From Bacteroidales bacterium (lineage in GTDB: Bacteria > Bacteroidota > Bacteroidia > Bacteroidales > UBA932): a stretch of DNA of 64,000 nt. The stretch is taken from positions 1-64,000 of the forward strand of contig JAGDBO010000004.1 in assembly GCA_017959005.1 (NCBI GenBank), in the 5' to 3' direction. The translations under genes and the position numbers were made by a program. A model generated the notes under the pieces. That model saw nothing but the letters and a program-made list of their open reading frames with translations. It was not told the DNA's origin and did not search any database. Shown here piece after piece: positions 1 through 9,340 of the stretch (its first letter is position 1; each line of letters opens with the position of its first letter).

Positions 1-275
1 GGGAACGAAAAAGGGGGTAAAACGTGCCTAGTGTCCGGAAAACAGGGACACTGGGAACGACAAAGGGGGTAAAACGTTCCCAGTGTCCGGAAAACAGGGA
101 CACTGGGAACGAAAAAGGGGGTAAAACGTGCCCGGTGTCCGGAATTTAGGGACGCTGGGAACGAAAACCGGGCAAAAGTGTGCCCAGTGTCCGGAAAACA
201 GGGACGCTGGGAACGAAAAAGGGGGTAAAACGTGCCAGGTGTCCGGAAAACAGGGACACTGGGAACGGCTGGAAA
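1..275 (+). repeat. R1 palindromic repeat array, 52-bp period, about 5 units
   Basis: The motif GTGTCCGG recurs at 31, 83, 135, 187 and 239, an exact 52-bp period. Each unit is a hairpin (left arm CGTTCCCAGTGTCC in the best copy, 9-nt loop, right arm GGACACTGGGAACG) followed by a G-rich 15-nt linker. The linker is conserved, so this is not a CRISPR array. Copies differ in the loop and by changes that keep G-T pairing in the stem. The array lies downstream of the minus-strand nagB gene and is cut by the window edge. The same family occurs at five other places in the window. Confidence 0.93.
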
Positions 276-277
276 CG

Positions 278-311
278 AAAAAGGATGGCCAACATTTTGG
301 TCATCCTTTTT
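278..311 (-). terminator. Intrinsic terminator downstream of nagB
   Basis: A perfect 10-bp inverted repeat, AAAAAGGATG / CATCCTTTTT, encloses a second small stem (CCAA/TTGG). It has A/T tracts on both sides, so it can work in both directions. It lies about 105 bp past the nagB stop. Nothing recognisable is seen in the 312-416 spacer. Confidence 0.7.
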
Positions 312-416
312 ACTCTTTCCCCAGGCTTTGCCAGTCCGGGCAACTATCATTCAGCGGCGGGCAATCGTTACTCCGCGGAGAGCAGCTATCACTCCGGGGC
401 TGGCACTCGCACTCTG

Positions 417-1220
417 TTACTCCTCGCTCAGGAGTTCACGTTTCTCAATGTCCTTGAAGTAGTTAACGGTTCCTACCTTCAGTTCAACGGTAGCAGCGTC
501 ATCACAAACAATGATGCCCTTCTTGTGCATCTGCAGAACGCTAACCGTCCACATCTGGCTGATTCCCTCCTCAATAGCGTGACGGAGAGCTCTTGCCTTG
601 TTGTGACCGTTAACCAGAATCATTACTTCCTCAGCATCCATAATTGTTCCAACTCCCACTGTAAGAGCGGTCTTAGGAACAAGGTTGATGTCATTGTTGA
701 AGAATCTTGAGTTGGCAATGATAGTATCTGTAGTCAGATATTTAAGTCTTGTTCTGGAAGTCAGAGAAGATCCAGGCTCGTTGAAAGCAATGTGACCGTC
801 CGGTCCTATACCGCCCATAAAGAGTTTGATACCGCCGTAAGACTTAATCTTTGCCTCATAGTTCTCACACTCCTTAATAAGGTCTGCAGCATTACCGTTG
901 AGAATGTTGATGTTCTCCTGAGGTATGTCTATGTGGCTGAAGAAGTTCTCTCTCATAAATGTATGGTAGCTCTCAGGATGGTTCTCCGGAATTCCCACAT
1001 ACTCATCCATATTGAAGGTTACAACATTCTTAAAGGAAATCTTGCCCTCTTTGTAGTAACGAACCAACTCTTTGTAAGTTCCTATAGGTGTTGAACCGGT
1101 AGGAAGACCCAGAACGAACGGACGCTCAGGTGTTGGATTAAACTCGTTTATTCTCTTAACAATCAGCGATGCTGCCCATTTGGACATATCTGCATAAGAC
1201 TTTTGAATAATTAATCTCAT
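417..1220 (-). CDS. nagB: Glucosamine-6-phosphate deaminase
   Basis: Cytosolic enzyme converting glucosamine-6-phosphate to fructose-6-phosphate and ammonia in amino-sugar catabolism. The 267-residue protein keeps the family pattern end to end: PTGSTP near residue 40, NMDEY with Asp72, and [13 protein letters not shown] with Asp141, His143 and Glu148, the same numbering as the catalytic residues of the E. coli enzyme. Length matches the family (about 266). It is read on the minus strand, 157 bp downstream of recN, so it may be in its own transcription unit. Function is assigned from family knowledge and the conserved residues; there is nothing odd in the frame. Confidence 0.97.
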   Translation of the reverse strand: MRLIIQKSYADMSKWAASLIVKRINEFNPTPERPFVLGLPTGSTPIGTYKELVRYYKEGKISFKNVVTFNMDEYVGIPENHPESYHTFMRENFFSHIDIPQENINILNGNAADLIKECENYEAKIKSYGGIKLFMGGIGPDGHIAFNEPGSSLTSRTRLKYLTTDTIIANSRFFNNDINLVPKTALTVGVGTIMDAEEVMILVNGHNKARALRHAIEEGISQMWTVSVLQMHKKGIIVCDDAATVELKVGTVNYFKDIEKRELLSEE

Positions 1221-1328
1221 AATATCTATTTTTTATTACTCTTTCAACCTTGTTTGACGGCCATCATTCAGTTCTTCTTTTCAACTCTTCTTAAGCCATC
1301 TATTCTGTAACCTGTCTGTTGAGCTTCA

Positions 1329-1367
1329 TTTGTTGCGCTTTGTTGCGCTTTGTTGCGCTTTGTTTCA
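1329..1367. repeat. 10-bp short tandem repeat between recN and nagB
   Basis: The decamer TGTTGCGCTT occurs three times in a row from 1331 to 1360, with partial copies on both sides. It lies in the 157-bp gap upstream of nagB. Such a tract can change in copy number by slippage and alter promoter or leader spacing; that role is inference. Confidence 0.8.
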
Positions 1368-1377
1368 GCTCTGTGTT

Positions 1378-2997
1378 TCAACTCTTTGCGGCCTGCAAGA
1401 GCACTTTGGCATTGGCCACTGCCTGAGGAGTGGTCTTCTGGCCGCTCAACAAACGGGCAATCTCCATCACTCTATCCTTACCTTTAATAAACGTAAAGGC
1501 GGAACGTGCGCCTCCCTTCTCCAACTCCTTGGTAACCAGCAGATGAGCCTTTCCTTTTGAAGCCACCTGAGGAAGGTGCGTAATTGCAAGAATCTGCATC
1601 TTCTCCCCCATTGCATCCAAAAGCTGTCCCACTTTATCTGCTATGCTGCCGGAAACTCCCACATCTATCTCATCAAAGAAGAGCGTAGGCATTCCTCTGT
1701 AACCAGCCATCACTTTCTTTATGCAGAGCATAATTCTGGAGAGTTCTCCGCCACTTGCAACCTTCTGCAGTTCAACCAGTTTCTCATCTCCGTTTGCAGA
1801 GAACAGGAACCTGACTCTGTCTGCACCGCTCGGAGTGTAATCCTCCGTACTCTCAACCTCTGCCTTAAATTTAGCAACCGGCATCTCCAAAGAACGGATC
1901 TCCTTAGTAAGCAGGTTCTCCAGACTGACCGCCCCCTCTTTTCTCCTCTTGGAAAGTTTTGCTGCAAGAGCATTTCTCTCCTTTGTATGTTCTTTAATCT
2001 CAGCCTCTAACTTCTCCTTCAACTCTTCAAGCATCTCCGTAGATTGGCTCTCCTCTTCCAACTTATCTCTCAAGGCAATCAGCTCACTCTCCGTAGTAAG
2101 ATTGAAACGCTTTAGCAGTGAGTAAATCGCACTTAACTTCTCCTCCACCGTAGCAAGGCGTTCCGGAGATAAGGAGATGGAACTAAGCACTCTGTCTATA
2201 TCTGAAGCGACATCTTTGCACTCAATCCTGCAACTCTCCAGCCTCTTGGCCAACTCTTCAAGTTCGGGCGCAAAGTTAGAAGACTTTTCAATAAGGCGTA
2301 TTGCCTCCTTGATATTTTGGGAAACGGAACCCTCTCCGCCCTCAAGCAGATTGGTGGCCCCGCTGCAGCTCTCAATAATCTGCTGAGCATTTTCCAGCTG
2401 AAGTTGCTCCTTCTCAAGCGCCTCAGTCTGACCCTCTTGCAAAGAAGCACTCTGCAACATCCGTAGCTCCTTTTCTCTTGCAGCACTCTCCTCTTTTGCC
2501 CTCTCTATCTTTTTTTCAACTCCCGATAGTTCACTCTTCAACTCTCTCACCTTTTCATACTCATCTTTGTAGGATGAGAGCAGAGATGTGTTGGAGGAGT
2601 ACCCGTCCAAAACACTCAGTTGAAAATCTTTGTTGTAGAGCAGAAGATGGTTGTGCTGGGCATGAATGTCCAGAAGTAAGGAGGCCGCTTCTTCCATCTC
2701 AGAAGCACTTACCGGCTCGTCATCTATAAAAAATCTGGAGCGTATGGAGGGTGCAATTACCCTCCTTAAAATCTTCTCACCATCAGCGGTTTGGAAGATT
2801 GCCTCCACTACACAGTTCTTTGAAGGATCCTTGAGTTGGGAGGCCTCAGCTTTACCCCCCATTAAAAGAGAAACGGCGCCAAGCAAAATAGACTTGCCGG
2901 CACCTGTCTCCCCAGTTATGATCACCAAGTGATCCGGGAACTCAAGTTCCAAACTCTCAATGAGAGTATAATTCTTTATGGACAGTTTACTAAGCAC
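1378..2997 (-). CDS. recN: DNA repair ATPase RecN
   Basis: SMC-like ATPase acting in double-strand break repair. The 539-residue protein has a Walker A motif GETGAGKS at residues 29-36, a long central coiled-coil region rich in Glu, Lys and Leu (about 150-350), the ABC signature SGGELSR near 412 and Walker B LFFDEIDVGVSG from about 439, which is the RecN order. Length is close to E. coli RecN. The start codon is GTG, overlapping the TAG stop of the upstream omega-like gene (TAGTG), which implies translational coupling. In several Bacteroidales I recall coaBC and a DUF4835 gene between these two; here they are absent. Confidence 0.96.
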   Translation of the reverse strand: MLSKLSIKNYTLIESLELEFPDHLVIITGETGAGKSILLGAVSLLMGGKAEASQLKDPSKNCVVEAIFQTADGEKILRRVIAPSIRSRFFIDDEPVSASEMEEAASLLLDIHAQHNHLLLYNKDFQLSVLDGYSSNTSLLSSYKDEYEKVRELKSELSGVEKKIERAKEESAAREKELRMLQSASLQEGQTEALEKEQLQLENAQQIIESCSGATNLLEGGEGSVSQNIKEAIRLIEKSSNFAPELEELAKRLESCRIECKDVASDIDRVLSSISLSPERLATVEEKLSAIYSLLKRFNLTTESELIALRDKLEEESQSTEMLEELKEKLEAEIKEHTKERNALAAKLSKRRKEGAVSLENLLTKEIRSLEMPVAKFKAEVESTEDYTPSGADRVRFLFSANGDEKLVELQKVASGGELSRIMLCIKKVMAGYRGMPTLFFDEIDVGVSGSIADKVGQLLDAMGEKMQILAITHLPQVASKGKAHLLVTKELEKGGARSAFTFIKGKDRVMEIARLLSGQKTTPQAVANAKVLLQAAKS

Positions 2998-3323
2998 TAA
3001 GAGTCAATCTTGCGCCAGTAAATCTCCCCGTCCTGGAACTCCTTAATTGCTGTTAATGTTGGTTTTGGAAGTTTCTCGTAATGACGGGAAATCTCAATCT
3101 GCTCCCTGTTCTCATAAGTCTCTTCCAATGTATCCACTACGTTGCTCTGAGAGAACTCCTCCAACTTCTCTGAGAGCTCTTTCTTAAGCTCTGCTGCTAT
3201 CTGATTTGCTCTCTTAGCAATGATAACCACTGATTCATAAATGTTTCCGGTTGGCTCAGAGAGTTTGATAATATCTCTGGTAATTGTGTTGTCCGGAACT
3301 TTTACAACTTTCTTCTCTTCCAT
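2997..3323 (-). CDS. rpoZ: RNA polymerase omega / Rpb6-like subunit
   Basis: Small acidic protein of 108 residues matching the Bacteroidota form of the RNA polymerase omega (Rpb6-like) subunit, which helps assemble and stabilise the polymerase. The core segment with SVVIIAKRANQIA (about residues 31-43) is the conserved helix that contacts the beta-prime subunit in this family. It sits between bamD (8 bp upstream) and recN (1-base overlap of stop and start), so the three genes form one minus-strand operon. The family identity rests on this helix, length and gene order; the symbol follows common annotation practice. Confidence 0.85.
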   Translation of the reverse strand: MEEKKVVKVPDNTITRDIIKLSEPTGNIYESVVIIAKRANQIAAELKKELSEKLEEFSQSNVVDTLEETYENREQIEISRHYEKLPKPTLTAIKEFQDGEIYWRKIDS

Positions 3324-3331
3324 ATAATTGA

Positions 3332-4492
3332 TTAATCTTTAGATTTTTTCTTCTTCTCTTTCTTTGACTTTTTATCTCCCTTCTCTGCAGCCTCTTTAGC
3401 CTTCTTCTCTGCATCTTGCTTAGCCTTAGCCTCTTTGTAGATTCTCAAGGCCTCCTTTCTCTCCTCTCTCTCCTTCTTGCGGTCTGCTCTCTTCTGGCTC
3501 AAGTTCTTCTCTTCCTCAAGTTTACGTGCAACCTCGTTACGGCTCTCCGCCTCCTGAACAGCTTTCTTAGCCTCCTTTATGGCGCGACGGGTATTTCTGC
3601 GGTCTGCCTTAATCTTCTGAGATGTACGCGGAGTAACACCCTCGCTCTTAGCAAGTTCTGCGGCAGCAGCAATCTGTGCGGAATCCAATCCAGTCTTGAG
3701 ACCTACAGATTTCTGAGCCCTGATGAACATATTGTCCAACTGACGTCTCTCCGGAACAGTAGGATACTCCCCGATGAAGTTGTAGTAGTCGTCTATAAAG
3801 GTCATGTACCTCTCTTTCTGCTTCTCTTTCACGCTGTTAAGAGCGTACTTGTAAGAAGACAATGCAGTATAGTAGAGGATCTGCTCTCTGTAACGGTTAT
3901 CTGAGTTGTCTCTCAAAACACCCTTAAGTGCATAGTGAGCAGCCTTATAGTCATCCATTGTGTAGTACATCTTGGCGCTCTCATAAGCCTTACGGTCAAG
4001 TCTTTCCGCAAACTCATCCATCATAGCCTTACAGATTGGATAGTACTGACTTTCCGGGTTGTCATACATAAACTCAGCAATGATTGCCATAGCCTTCTGG
4101 GTAGGAACCTGGTCCAACTCCCATCTATATGTACCCTCGTATAAACATTTGATTCTCAAGAATCTTGCCTCCTCTGCAAATTGACTGCGAGGGAATACCT
4201 CCAGGAATTTGCTGAAGTTTTGCTCCGCTGTAATGTAATCTCCGTAACGGTAGTTACTCATTGCGTTAAAGTACTGAACACTGTCCTCCAACTCCGTACC
4301 CTGAGCCAGCAGAATCATACTCTCAAACAATGCTGCAGCCTTGTGGTATTTCCCTCTGTTATAGTAATCTTGGGCTCCTCTGAAGCGAACGTAGATATCG
4401 TTGCTTCTGAAGAGGGACTCATAGTAACTCTTGCATCCCTGGAGTGAAATAAGTGTCAGCGCAAATAGTGCAAATACTTTAACTTTCTTCAT
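3332..4492 (-). CDS. bamD: Outer membrane assembly lipoprotein BamD
   Basis: Lipoprotein of the beta-barrel assembly (BAM) complex on the inner face of the outer membrane. It begins with a signal sequence and lipobox ending at Cys20 (SLQGC), then has tetratricopeptide-like helical repeats over about residues 35-250, with motifs such as FLEVFPRSQFAEEA typical of BamD. Unlike the roughly 245-residue E. coli protein, this one is 386 residues, with a C-terminal tail (about 290-386) made almost entirely of Lys, Glu, Ala and Arg, probably a charged helix. Operon with the omega-like gene and recN; only 7 bp separate it from trxB upstream. Confidence 0.93.
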   Translation of the reverse strand: MKKVKVFALFALTLISLQGCKSYYESLFRSNDIYVRFRGAQDYYNRGKYHKAAALFESMILLAQGTELEDSVQYFNAMSNYRYGDYITAEQNFSKFLEVFPRSQFAEEARFLRIKCLYEGTYRWELDQVPTQKAMAIIAEFMYDNPESQYYPICKAMMDEFAERLDRKAYESAKMYYTMDDYKAAHYALKGVLRDNSDNRYREQILYYTALSSYKYALNSVKEKQKERYMTFIDDYYNFIGEYPTVPERRQLDNMFIRAQKSVGLKTGLDSAQIAAAAELAKSEGVTPRTSQKIKADRRNTRRAIKEAKKAVQEAESRNEVARKLEEEKNLSQKRADRKKEREERKEALRIYKEAKAKQDAEKKAKEAAEKGDKKSKKEKKKKSKD

Positions 4493-4499
4493 TTTAAGT

Positions 4500-5426
4500 T
4501 TAGTTATCGGCTAGGAAACGCTCAGCCTCCATTGCCGCCTTACATCCTGAGGCAGCAGCCGTAATTGCTTGTTTATAATGTAAATCCATAACGTCACCGG
4601 CAGCAAAAACACCGGCAACGTTAGTCTTTGGAGAGTCAGGTTCTGTAAGAATGTACCCCTCGGAATTTGTATTTATCCAAGGAGCAAAGACCTCAGAGTT
4701 AGGATGGTGACCAATTGCCAAAAATACTCCCTGCACAGGAACCACCCTCTGAACTCCGCTCAGTTTATCTTCAATCTTTATGCCATTAACCCCTTTCAAG
4801 TCTCCCACAACCTCTTTTGGAAGAGAATTCCAGAGAATCTCTATGTTTTCCCTCGCTGCAACCTTCTGTTGCATAGCCTTAGAGGCGCGCATAGCATCTC
4901 TGCGAATTATCATGTAGACCTTATTGCAAAGTCCCGATAGGTAAACAGCCTCCTCACAGGCCGTATCTCCACCTCCAATCACCGCTACATCCTGCTTGCG
5001 GTAGAAAAAGCCGTCACAGGTAGCGCAGGCGGAGACCCCGCTCCCACGGAACTCGCTCTCTCCCGGAATGCCCAGGTACTTGGCGCTGGCTCCGGTAGCA
5101 ATAATCAGCGTCTCAGCCTCCACGGTAAGGTTTCCGTCTATCTCAATCTTGAAAGGACGGGCAGAAAAATCACATTTTGTAACACATCCTGTGCGAATCT
5201 GGGTTCCCAGCCTCTCTGCCTGCCTTCTCATGTTATCTACCAGCAGAGTACCGTCTACCCCCTCCGGAAAACCGGGGAAGTTCTCCACAACCGTAGTTGT
5301 TGTGAGCTGTCCACCAAGCTCCAATCCGCTGTAAATCACCGGAGAAAGGTTAGCTCTGGATGCATAGATTGCGGCTGTATAACCTGCCGGGCCGCTGCCG
5401 GCAATAAGGCATTTGATTCTCTCCAT
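4500..5426 (-). CDS. trxB: Thioredoxin reductase
   Basis: FAD- and NADPH-dependent reductase that keeps thioredoxin reduced in the cytoplasm. The 308-residue protein shows the FAD-binding GSGPAGYTAA near residue 10, the redox-active CATC at residues 134-137, a second nucleotide-binding motif GGGDTACEEA at 151-160, and a C-terminal FAD motif ending in GVFAAGDVMD. All are in the order of low-molecular-weight thioredoxin reductases. It is the first member of the trxB-bamD-rpoZ-recN run on the minus strand. No anomalies. Confidence 0.97.
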   Translation of the reverse strand: MERIKCLIAGSGPAGYTAAIYASRANLSPVIYSGLELGGQLTTTTVVENFPGFPEGVDGTLLVDNMRRQAERLGTQIRTGCVTKCDFSARPFKIEIDGNLTVEAETLIIATGASAKYLGIPGESEFRGSGVSACATCDGFFYRKQDVAVIGGGDTACEEAVYLSGLCNKVYMIIRRDAMRASKAMQQKVAARENIEILWNSLPKEVVGDLKGVNGIKIEDKLSGVQRVVPVQGVFLAIGHHPNSEVFAPWINTNSEGYILTEPDSPKTNVAGVFAAGDVMDLHYKQAITAAASGCKAAMEAERFLADN

Positions 5427-5455
5427 AACAGTTCAAAATGTGCCAGACGGCAAAT

Positions 5456-6412
5456 TTAATAAAATCTGTCTCTAATATAAAATTCCAATCGCTCTTCCCA
5501 GACAAGAATTAGCGAGCAGGCCCAGCGCATAAGCAGGATTATCCACCACACCCCTCCAACGGAGACAAAGAGCAGAAGATCTTCCAAGTTGCTGTGAGAG
5601 ATGGAGATATGTGTATTCAGAAGTTGTATGTCCCTATCGGAGATATTCCCCTTCTCCCTCTCCTGGAACATTACTGCAGCCCCGTAAGCCAGTCCCAGGG
5701 TGTTTGCAACAATCCAGAGGAAAGAGGTATCCTCTCCCAATCCAAAGAACTTAAGGGGCCATCTGAGAGCCGCCGTAAGTTTCTTCATCACTCCAAACTC
5801 GTTTATTATCTGCTGCAAAACGGAGAGAACAAGAATCAGCACGGCCATCTTCAGGCAGAGCTTCAAAAGAGAAACGAGCCAGGGCATAAAACTCTCCGCC
5901 AGGGTTATATGCTCCTCTACCACCTCTCCGGTAAAAGCCTGAGGCTCGGCCGGCCAGATACGGCTCAAAACAAATCCCAAAAAAATTCCGCTCAAGGTTC
6001 TGGTCAGAACAATTCTCAATGCGCTGCTACCGGTCTTCTTCTGCACCGCCGTCTCCACAATCATATTGTGAGAGCAGAGCACCATAATGGCCAGGATAGT
6101 CATAGATCTGGCTGAGAGATTGAGAGTTACCGCTGCAGCTATCGCGGAGTATACGTTAACAAAATAGCCGCTCACATATGCCAGTGAGGCCTCGCCTGGC
6201 AGACCCACAAAGTTCATTACCGGCTCAAGGAAGTGGCTGATATAGGGCAGAATGCCAAAGAGTTTCAGCAGATAGATCAAAACAGAAACCACCGCGGTAA
6301 TCCTGATGACCCAGAACATGGTCTTTACCGCGGAGGGAGTTGCCTCTTTGACACACCTTAACACCCGCTGCCAAAAGGTCTCCGCAACGGGTGTCTTGGG
6401 ATTATTCTGCAT
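5456..6412 (-). CDS. Gate-domain (nucleoside recognition) membrane protein
   Basis: Integral membrane protein of 318 residues with about seven to eight hydrophobic segments. It resembles the Bacteroidales proteins carrying two 'nucleoside recognition' or Gate domains, the fold also found in SpmA/SpmB, YjiH and the membrane part of FeoB. Visible family cues are repeated GLPGEASLAYVSGYF-like and SLLKLCLKMAVLILVL-like stretches, one per half, suggesting an internal duplication. The transported substrate is unknown. It lies 6 bp downstream of the rubrerythrin gene on the same strand, so the two are probably co-transcribed; a link to oxidative stress or metal handling is only inference. Confidence 0.8.
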   Translation of the reverse strand: MQNNPKTPVAETFWQRVLRCVKEATPSAVKTMFWVIRITAVVSVLIYLLKLFGILPYISHFLEPVMNFVGLPGEASLAYVSGYFVNVYSAIAAAVTLNLSARSMTILAIMVLCSHNMIVETAVQKKTGSSALRIVLTRTLSGIFLGFVLSRIWPAEPQAFTGEVVEEHITLAESFMPWLVSLLKLCLKMAVLILVLSVLQQIINEFGVMKKLTAALRWPLKFFGLGEDTSFLWIVANTLGLAYGAAVMFQEREKGNISDRDIQLLNTHISISHSNLEDLLLFVSVGGVWWIILLMRWACSLILVWEERLEFYIRDRFY

Positions 6413-6418
6413 ATTGAA

Positions 6419-6994
6419 TTAGAAGTTATCCTGGATAAGCTGGAAATAAGCTTGAGGATGAGCGCAAGCAGGGCACTTCTCCGGAGCCTTCTTAGCTCTT
6501 GTAACGTAACCGCAGTTACGGCACTGCCAGGTTACAATCTCATCTCTTTCAAACACCTTACCGCTCTTAATGTTCTTAAGCAGAGCAAGATATCTCTTCT
6601 CGTGAGCCTTCTCTGCAACTGCAACCTCCTTAAAGCACTTAGCAATCTCGTCAAACCCCTCCTCCTTTGCAATCTTTGCAAACATAGGGTAGTCATGACT
6701 CCACTCCTCGTGCTCTCCTGCTGCGGAAGCCTTCAGATTATCTGCCGTACTCCCGATGATTCCTGCAGGGAAAGAGGCCTTTACCTCAACGCAGCCGCCC
6801 TCAAGGAACTTGAAGAACTTCTTTGCGTGCTCTTTTTCATTCTCTGCAGTCTCTGTAAAGAATGCGCTTATCTGCTCGTAACCCTCTTTCTTTGCGGCAC
6901 TTGCAAAGTAGGTGTAACGGTTTCTGGCCTGGCTCTCTCCTGCAAATGCAGTGAGGAGGTTTTTCTCAGTTTTGGTACCTTTTAGACTTTTCAT
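6419..6994 (-). CDS. rbr: Rubrerythrin
   Basis: Non-haem di-iron peroxidase protecting anaerobes against hydrogen peroxide. The 191-residue protein begins with the four-helix di-iron domain, containing GESQARNRY and ETAENEKEHAKKF, two of the iron-ligating Glu/His motifs, and a second pair in EVAVAEKAHEKRY. The C-terminal rubredoxin-like domain (about residues 155-180) carries the two Cys pairs CRNC and CPAC that bind a single iron. Length is that of classical rubrerythrin. It heads a two-gene minus-strand unit with the Gate-domain protein. Confidence 0.96.
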   Translation of the reverse strand: MKSLKGTKTEKNLLTAFAGESQARNRYTYFASAAKKEGYEQISAFFTETAENEKEHAKKFFKFLEGGCVEVKASFPAGIIGSTADNLKASAAGEHEEWSHDYPMFAKIAKEEGFDEIAKCFKEVAVAEKAHEKRYLALLKNIKSGKVFERDEIVTWQCRNCGYVTRAKKAPEKCPACAHPQAYFQLIQDNF

Positions 6995-7093
6995 ATATCA
7001 GTGGATAATAGTTTCTTTGTGCGAATTTAAGCATTTTTCCCTTTGACATCAATTGATAAATTGAGTAAATTCGCAGAGATTTAATTTGATTTT

Positions 7094-7795
7094 ATGAAGA
7101 CGAATAAAACATTGGGAGTTTTGGGTGGAATGGGTCCTGCCGCCACCGCAGACTTTCTAAAGATATTGGCGGAGAAAGATCCAGCAAACTGTGATCAGGA
7201 ACATCCCAGAATGATAGTCTATGAGTACACGGAGACTCCGGACCGTACCACCTACCTTTTGGGCAAAGGACCGGACCCTCGTAAGTACCTGAGAGAGGGG
7301 CTGGAAACACTAATCGGCTGGGGAGCGGACTACCTCTGCGTAACCTGCAACACCGCCCACTTTTTCATAGACGAGTTCCGCAATGAACTCTCCCGCCCGG
7401 TAATTCACATCATAGACGAGACCATCCGCAAAGTTGCAAAGGTCTCACCTCAAGGAGCTTGGCTCACCGCAACTCTGGGAACTATGAAGACCGGCATCTA
7501 TCAGAAGCACGCCAAGGATAGCGGATACTGCTTTGACACAGCAGATTACGCCACTCAGGTGGAAATCCACGATGTAACAGACCTTGTAAAGGCAGGCAAA
7601 GTTGAAGAGGCCGGACGCAAGTTCCGCCCTATAGTTGAGGGACTTTGGAAGATAAAGGAGCAGCCGATTGTTGGCGCTTGCACGGAGATTCCCATTGCAT
7701 ACGCAGCCACGGGGCTGGATCCAAAGATGCACATCAGCTCCCTTGAAGCCCTTGCAGACGGCTGCGTCAGAGAGCTTTACGGCGTTGAGCTGTAG
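7094..7795 (+). CDS. Aspartate/glutamate racemase family protein
   Basis: Cytosolic cofactor-independent amino-acid racemase. The 233-residue protein has the N-terminal LGGMGPAAT, the first catalytic cysteine in TCNTAH (Cys85) and the second in GACTEIP (Cys196), the two-cysteine arrangement of the Asp/Glu racemase superfamily (RacD/YgeA type). Substrate (aspartate versus glutamate) cannot be told from the sequence. A DAACS-type acidic amino-acid symporter follows on the same strand 130 bp later, which favours a role in D/L-aspartate or glutamate metabolism. The last 31 bases of the gene are part of a 47-bp unit repeated three times past the stop. Confidence 0.9.
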   Translation: MKTNKTLGVLGGMGPAATADFLKILAEKDPANCDQEHPRMIVYEYTETPDRTTYLLGKGPDPRKYLREGLETLIGWGADYLCVTCNTAHFFIDEFRNELSRPVIHIIDETIRKVAKVSPQGAWLTATLGTMKTGIYQKHAKDSGYCFDTADYATQVEIHDVTDLVKAGKVEEAGRKFRPIVEGLWKIKEQPIVGACTEIPIAYAATGLDPKMHISSLEALADGCVRELYGVEL

Positions 7796-7891
7796 CCCTT
7801 CCACCCGGCCCCGTCAGAGAGCTTTACGGCGTTGAGCTGTAGCCCTTCCACCCGGCCGCGTCAGAGAGCTTTACGGCGTTGAGCTGTAGCC
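7765..7891 (+). repeat. 47-bp tandem triplication of the racemase gene 3' end
   Basis: CGTCAGAGAGCTTTACGGCG starts at 7765, 7812 and 7859, an exact 47-bp period. Each copy reproduces the last codons of the racemase, its TAG stop and the following GCCCTTCCACCCGGCC spacer; the third copy breaks off after the stop. The copies are nearly identical, so the duplication is recent or maintained. Confidence 0.95.
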
Positions 7892-7925
7892 GTTGAAAAA
7901 AAGAACGTGAAAGAATAGAAAAACT

Positions 7926-9161
7926 ATGAAGAAAATAAAGATTGCACTTCCCTGGCAGATTCTCATTGGATTGGTTTTAGGAGCTGCGTTTGGAATCCTG
8001 CTCCCTAAGTACACCCACTATATTGACTGGGCAGGGCAGATTTTCCTCAGAGCCCTGAAAATGATAATCATACCGCTGGTCTTCACCTCACTGGTTGTGG
8101 GAGTTGCAAGCCTCAATTCCTCCAAAGACCTGGGAAGACTGGCCGGCAAAACCATTGGTTTCTACCTGGTTACAACAGCCATCGCGATAGCCATAGGTCT
8201 GATTTTGGTGAACATCATCAAGCCGGGTGTGGGCGCAAATCTTCCAACTCCACAGGATGTAGACCTTTCAACTATCGGGAAATCAGGTACTTCCTTCATG
8301 GATCAAATTATTAGCATTGTCCCGGCAAACATCTTCCATGAGATGAGCATGGGCAACATCCTTCCTGTCATCTTCTTTGCAATCATCTTCGGATTCTTCA
8401 TCACAAAGTGCGCAGACAAAACCCGCACAACCCTGCTGGATCTTTGCAACGCAGTCAATGACGTCATTATGAAAATCACAATGTTCGTCATCTCACTGGC
8501 GCCTATAGGAGTCTTTGCAATCATCTCCAATATGCTTGCTAAACAGATACTTGCGGGCAACAGCATCTCACAGTTGATAGCATCCCTGGGCATCTATCTC
8601 ATAGTCGTTTGGGCCGGAATGATAATCCAGTTCTTCGGCGTCCTTCCTGCCGCAGTCTACTTTGTTGGGAAGGAACATCCTTACCGCCACATGCAGAAGA
8701 TGTCCACCGCAATCCTCACCGCCTTCTCCACCTGCTCCTCAGGTGCCGCTCTTCCAATCTCAATGAGAGACTCCGAGCAGAAGTGCGGAATCTCCAACAA
8801 GATAACCAGCTTCGTTCTCCCTTTGGGTGCAACCGTTAATATGAACGGAACCGCTCTGTATGAGGGCGTTACAGTCCTCTTCATTGCACAGGTTTACGGA
8901 GTGGATATGTCCATTGCACAGCAGCTTGTTGTTCTGGGAACCGTAATGCTCTCAGCCATAGGAACTGCCGGTATCCCGATGGCCGGATTCGTGATGCTCT
9001 CCATCGCCCTCTCGGTAGCAGGACTTCCTCTGGAGGCTATGGGACTGGTGCTTGCTATAGACCAGCTCTGCGATATGCCGCGTACTGCAACCAACTCATA
9101 CGGAGACGCTTGCGGTGCCGTAGTCATAGCAAAGAGTGAAGGCGAAACCCTCACCATCTAA
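7926..9161 (+). CDS. Dicarboxylate/amino acid:cation symporter (DAACS family)
   Basis: Inner-membrane sodium- or proton-coupled importer for glutamate, aspartate or C4-dicarboxylates. The 411-residue protein shows the family landmarks in order: serine-rich re-entrant loop FSTCSSGAALP (267-277), NMNGTALYEG (305-314) at the cation sites, and DMPRTATNSYGD (383-394), where the aspartate and arginine/threonine positions contact substrate and ions. About eight membrane helices are visible. The arginine in the last motif favours acidic amino acids over neutral ones, from family knowledge. It follows the racemase gene, suggesting a shared substrate. Confidence 0.93.
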   Translation: MKKIKIALPWQILIGLVLGAAFGILLPKYTHYIDWAGQIFLRALKMIIIPLVFTSLVVGVASLNSSKDLGRLAGKTIGFYLVTTAIAIAIGLILVNIIKPGVGANLPTPQDVDLSTIGKSGTSFMDQIISIVPANIFHEMSMGNILPVIFFAIIFGFFITKCADKTRTTLLDLCNAVNDVIMKITMFVISLAPIGVFAIISNMLAKQILAGNSISQLIASLGIYLIVVWAGMIIQFFGVLPAAVYFVGKEHPYRHMQKMSTAILTAFSTCSSGAALPISMRDSEQKCGISNKITSFVLPLGATVNMNGTALYEGVTVLFIAQVYGVDMSIAQQLVVLGTVMLSAIGTAGIPMAGFVMLSIALSVAGLPLEAMGLVLAIDQLCDMPRTATNSYGDACGAVVIAKSEGETLTI

Positions 9162-9340
9162 ACCCATACGCAGAAGAAATCGTATAAAAGCATCTGCAGG
9201 GGTAACAGCCTCAATAGCAGAGGTGCAGCCTCAGCAGCAGCACTCTTCCTTCCATCCATCCTTAATGCCGCCGATCCCTCCATATGCCGTCCCGTCCAGA
9301 CGCCTGGCCACGGTTTCATATACTTTTCGGTTCCAGCTGT

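Noticed and set aside
1-275. CRISPR array
   Set aside because: Repeats are regular, but the intervening 15 bp are conserved from unit to unit; there are no unique spacers and no cas genes.
128-710. Plus-strand reading frames over the R1 array and the nagB 3' end
   Set aside because: They are read through the repeat array and antisense to nagB; the composition is not protein-like.
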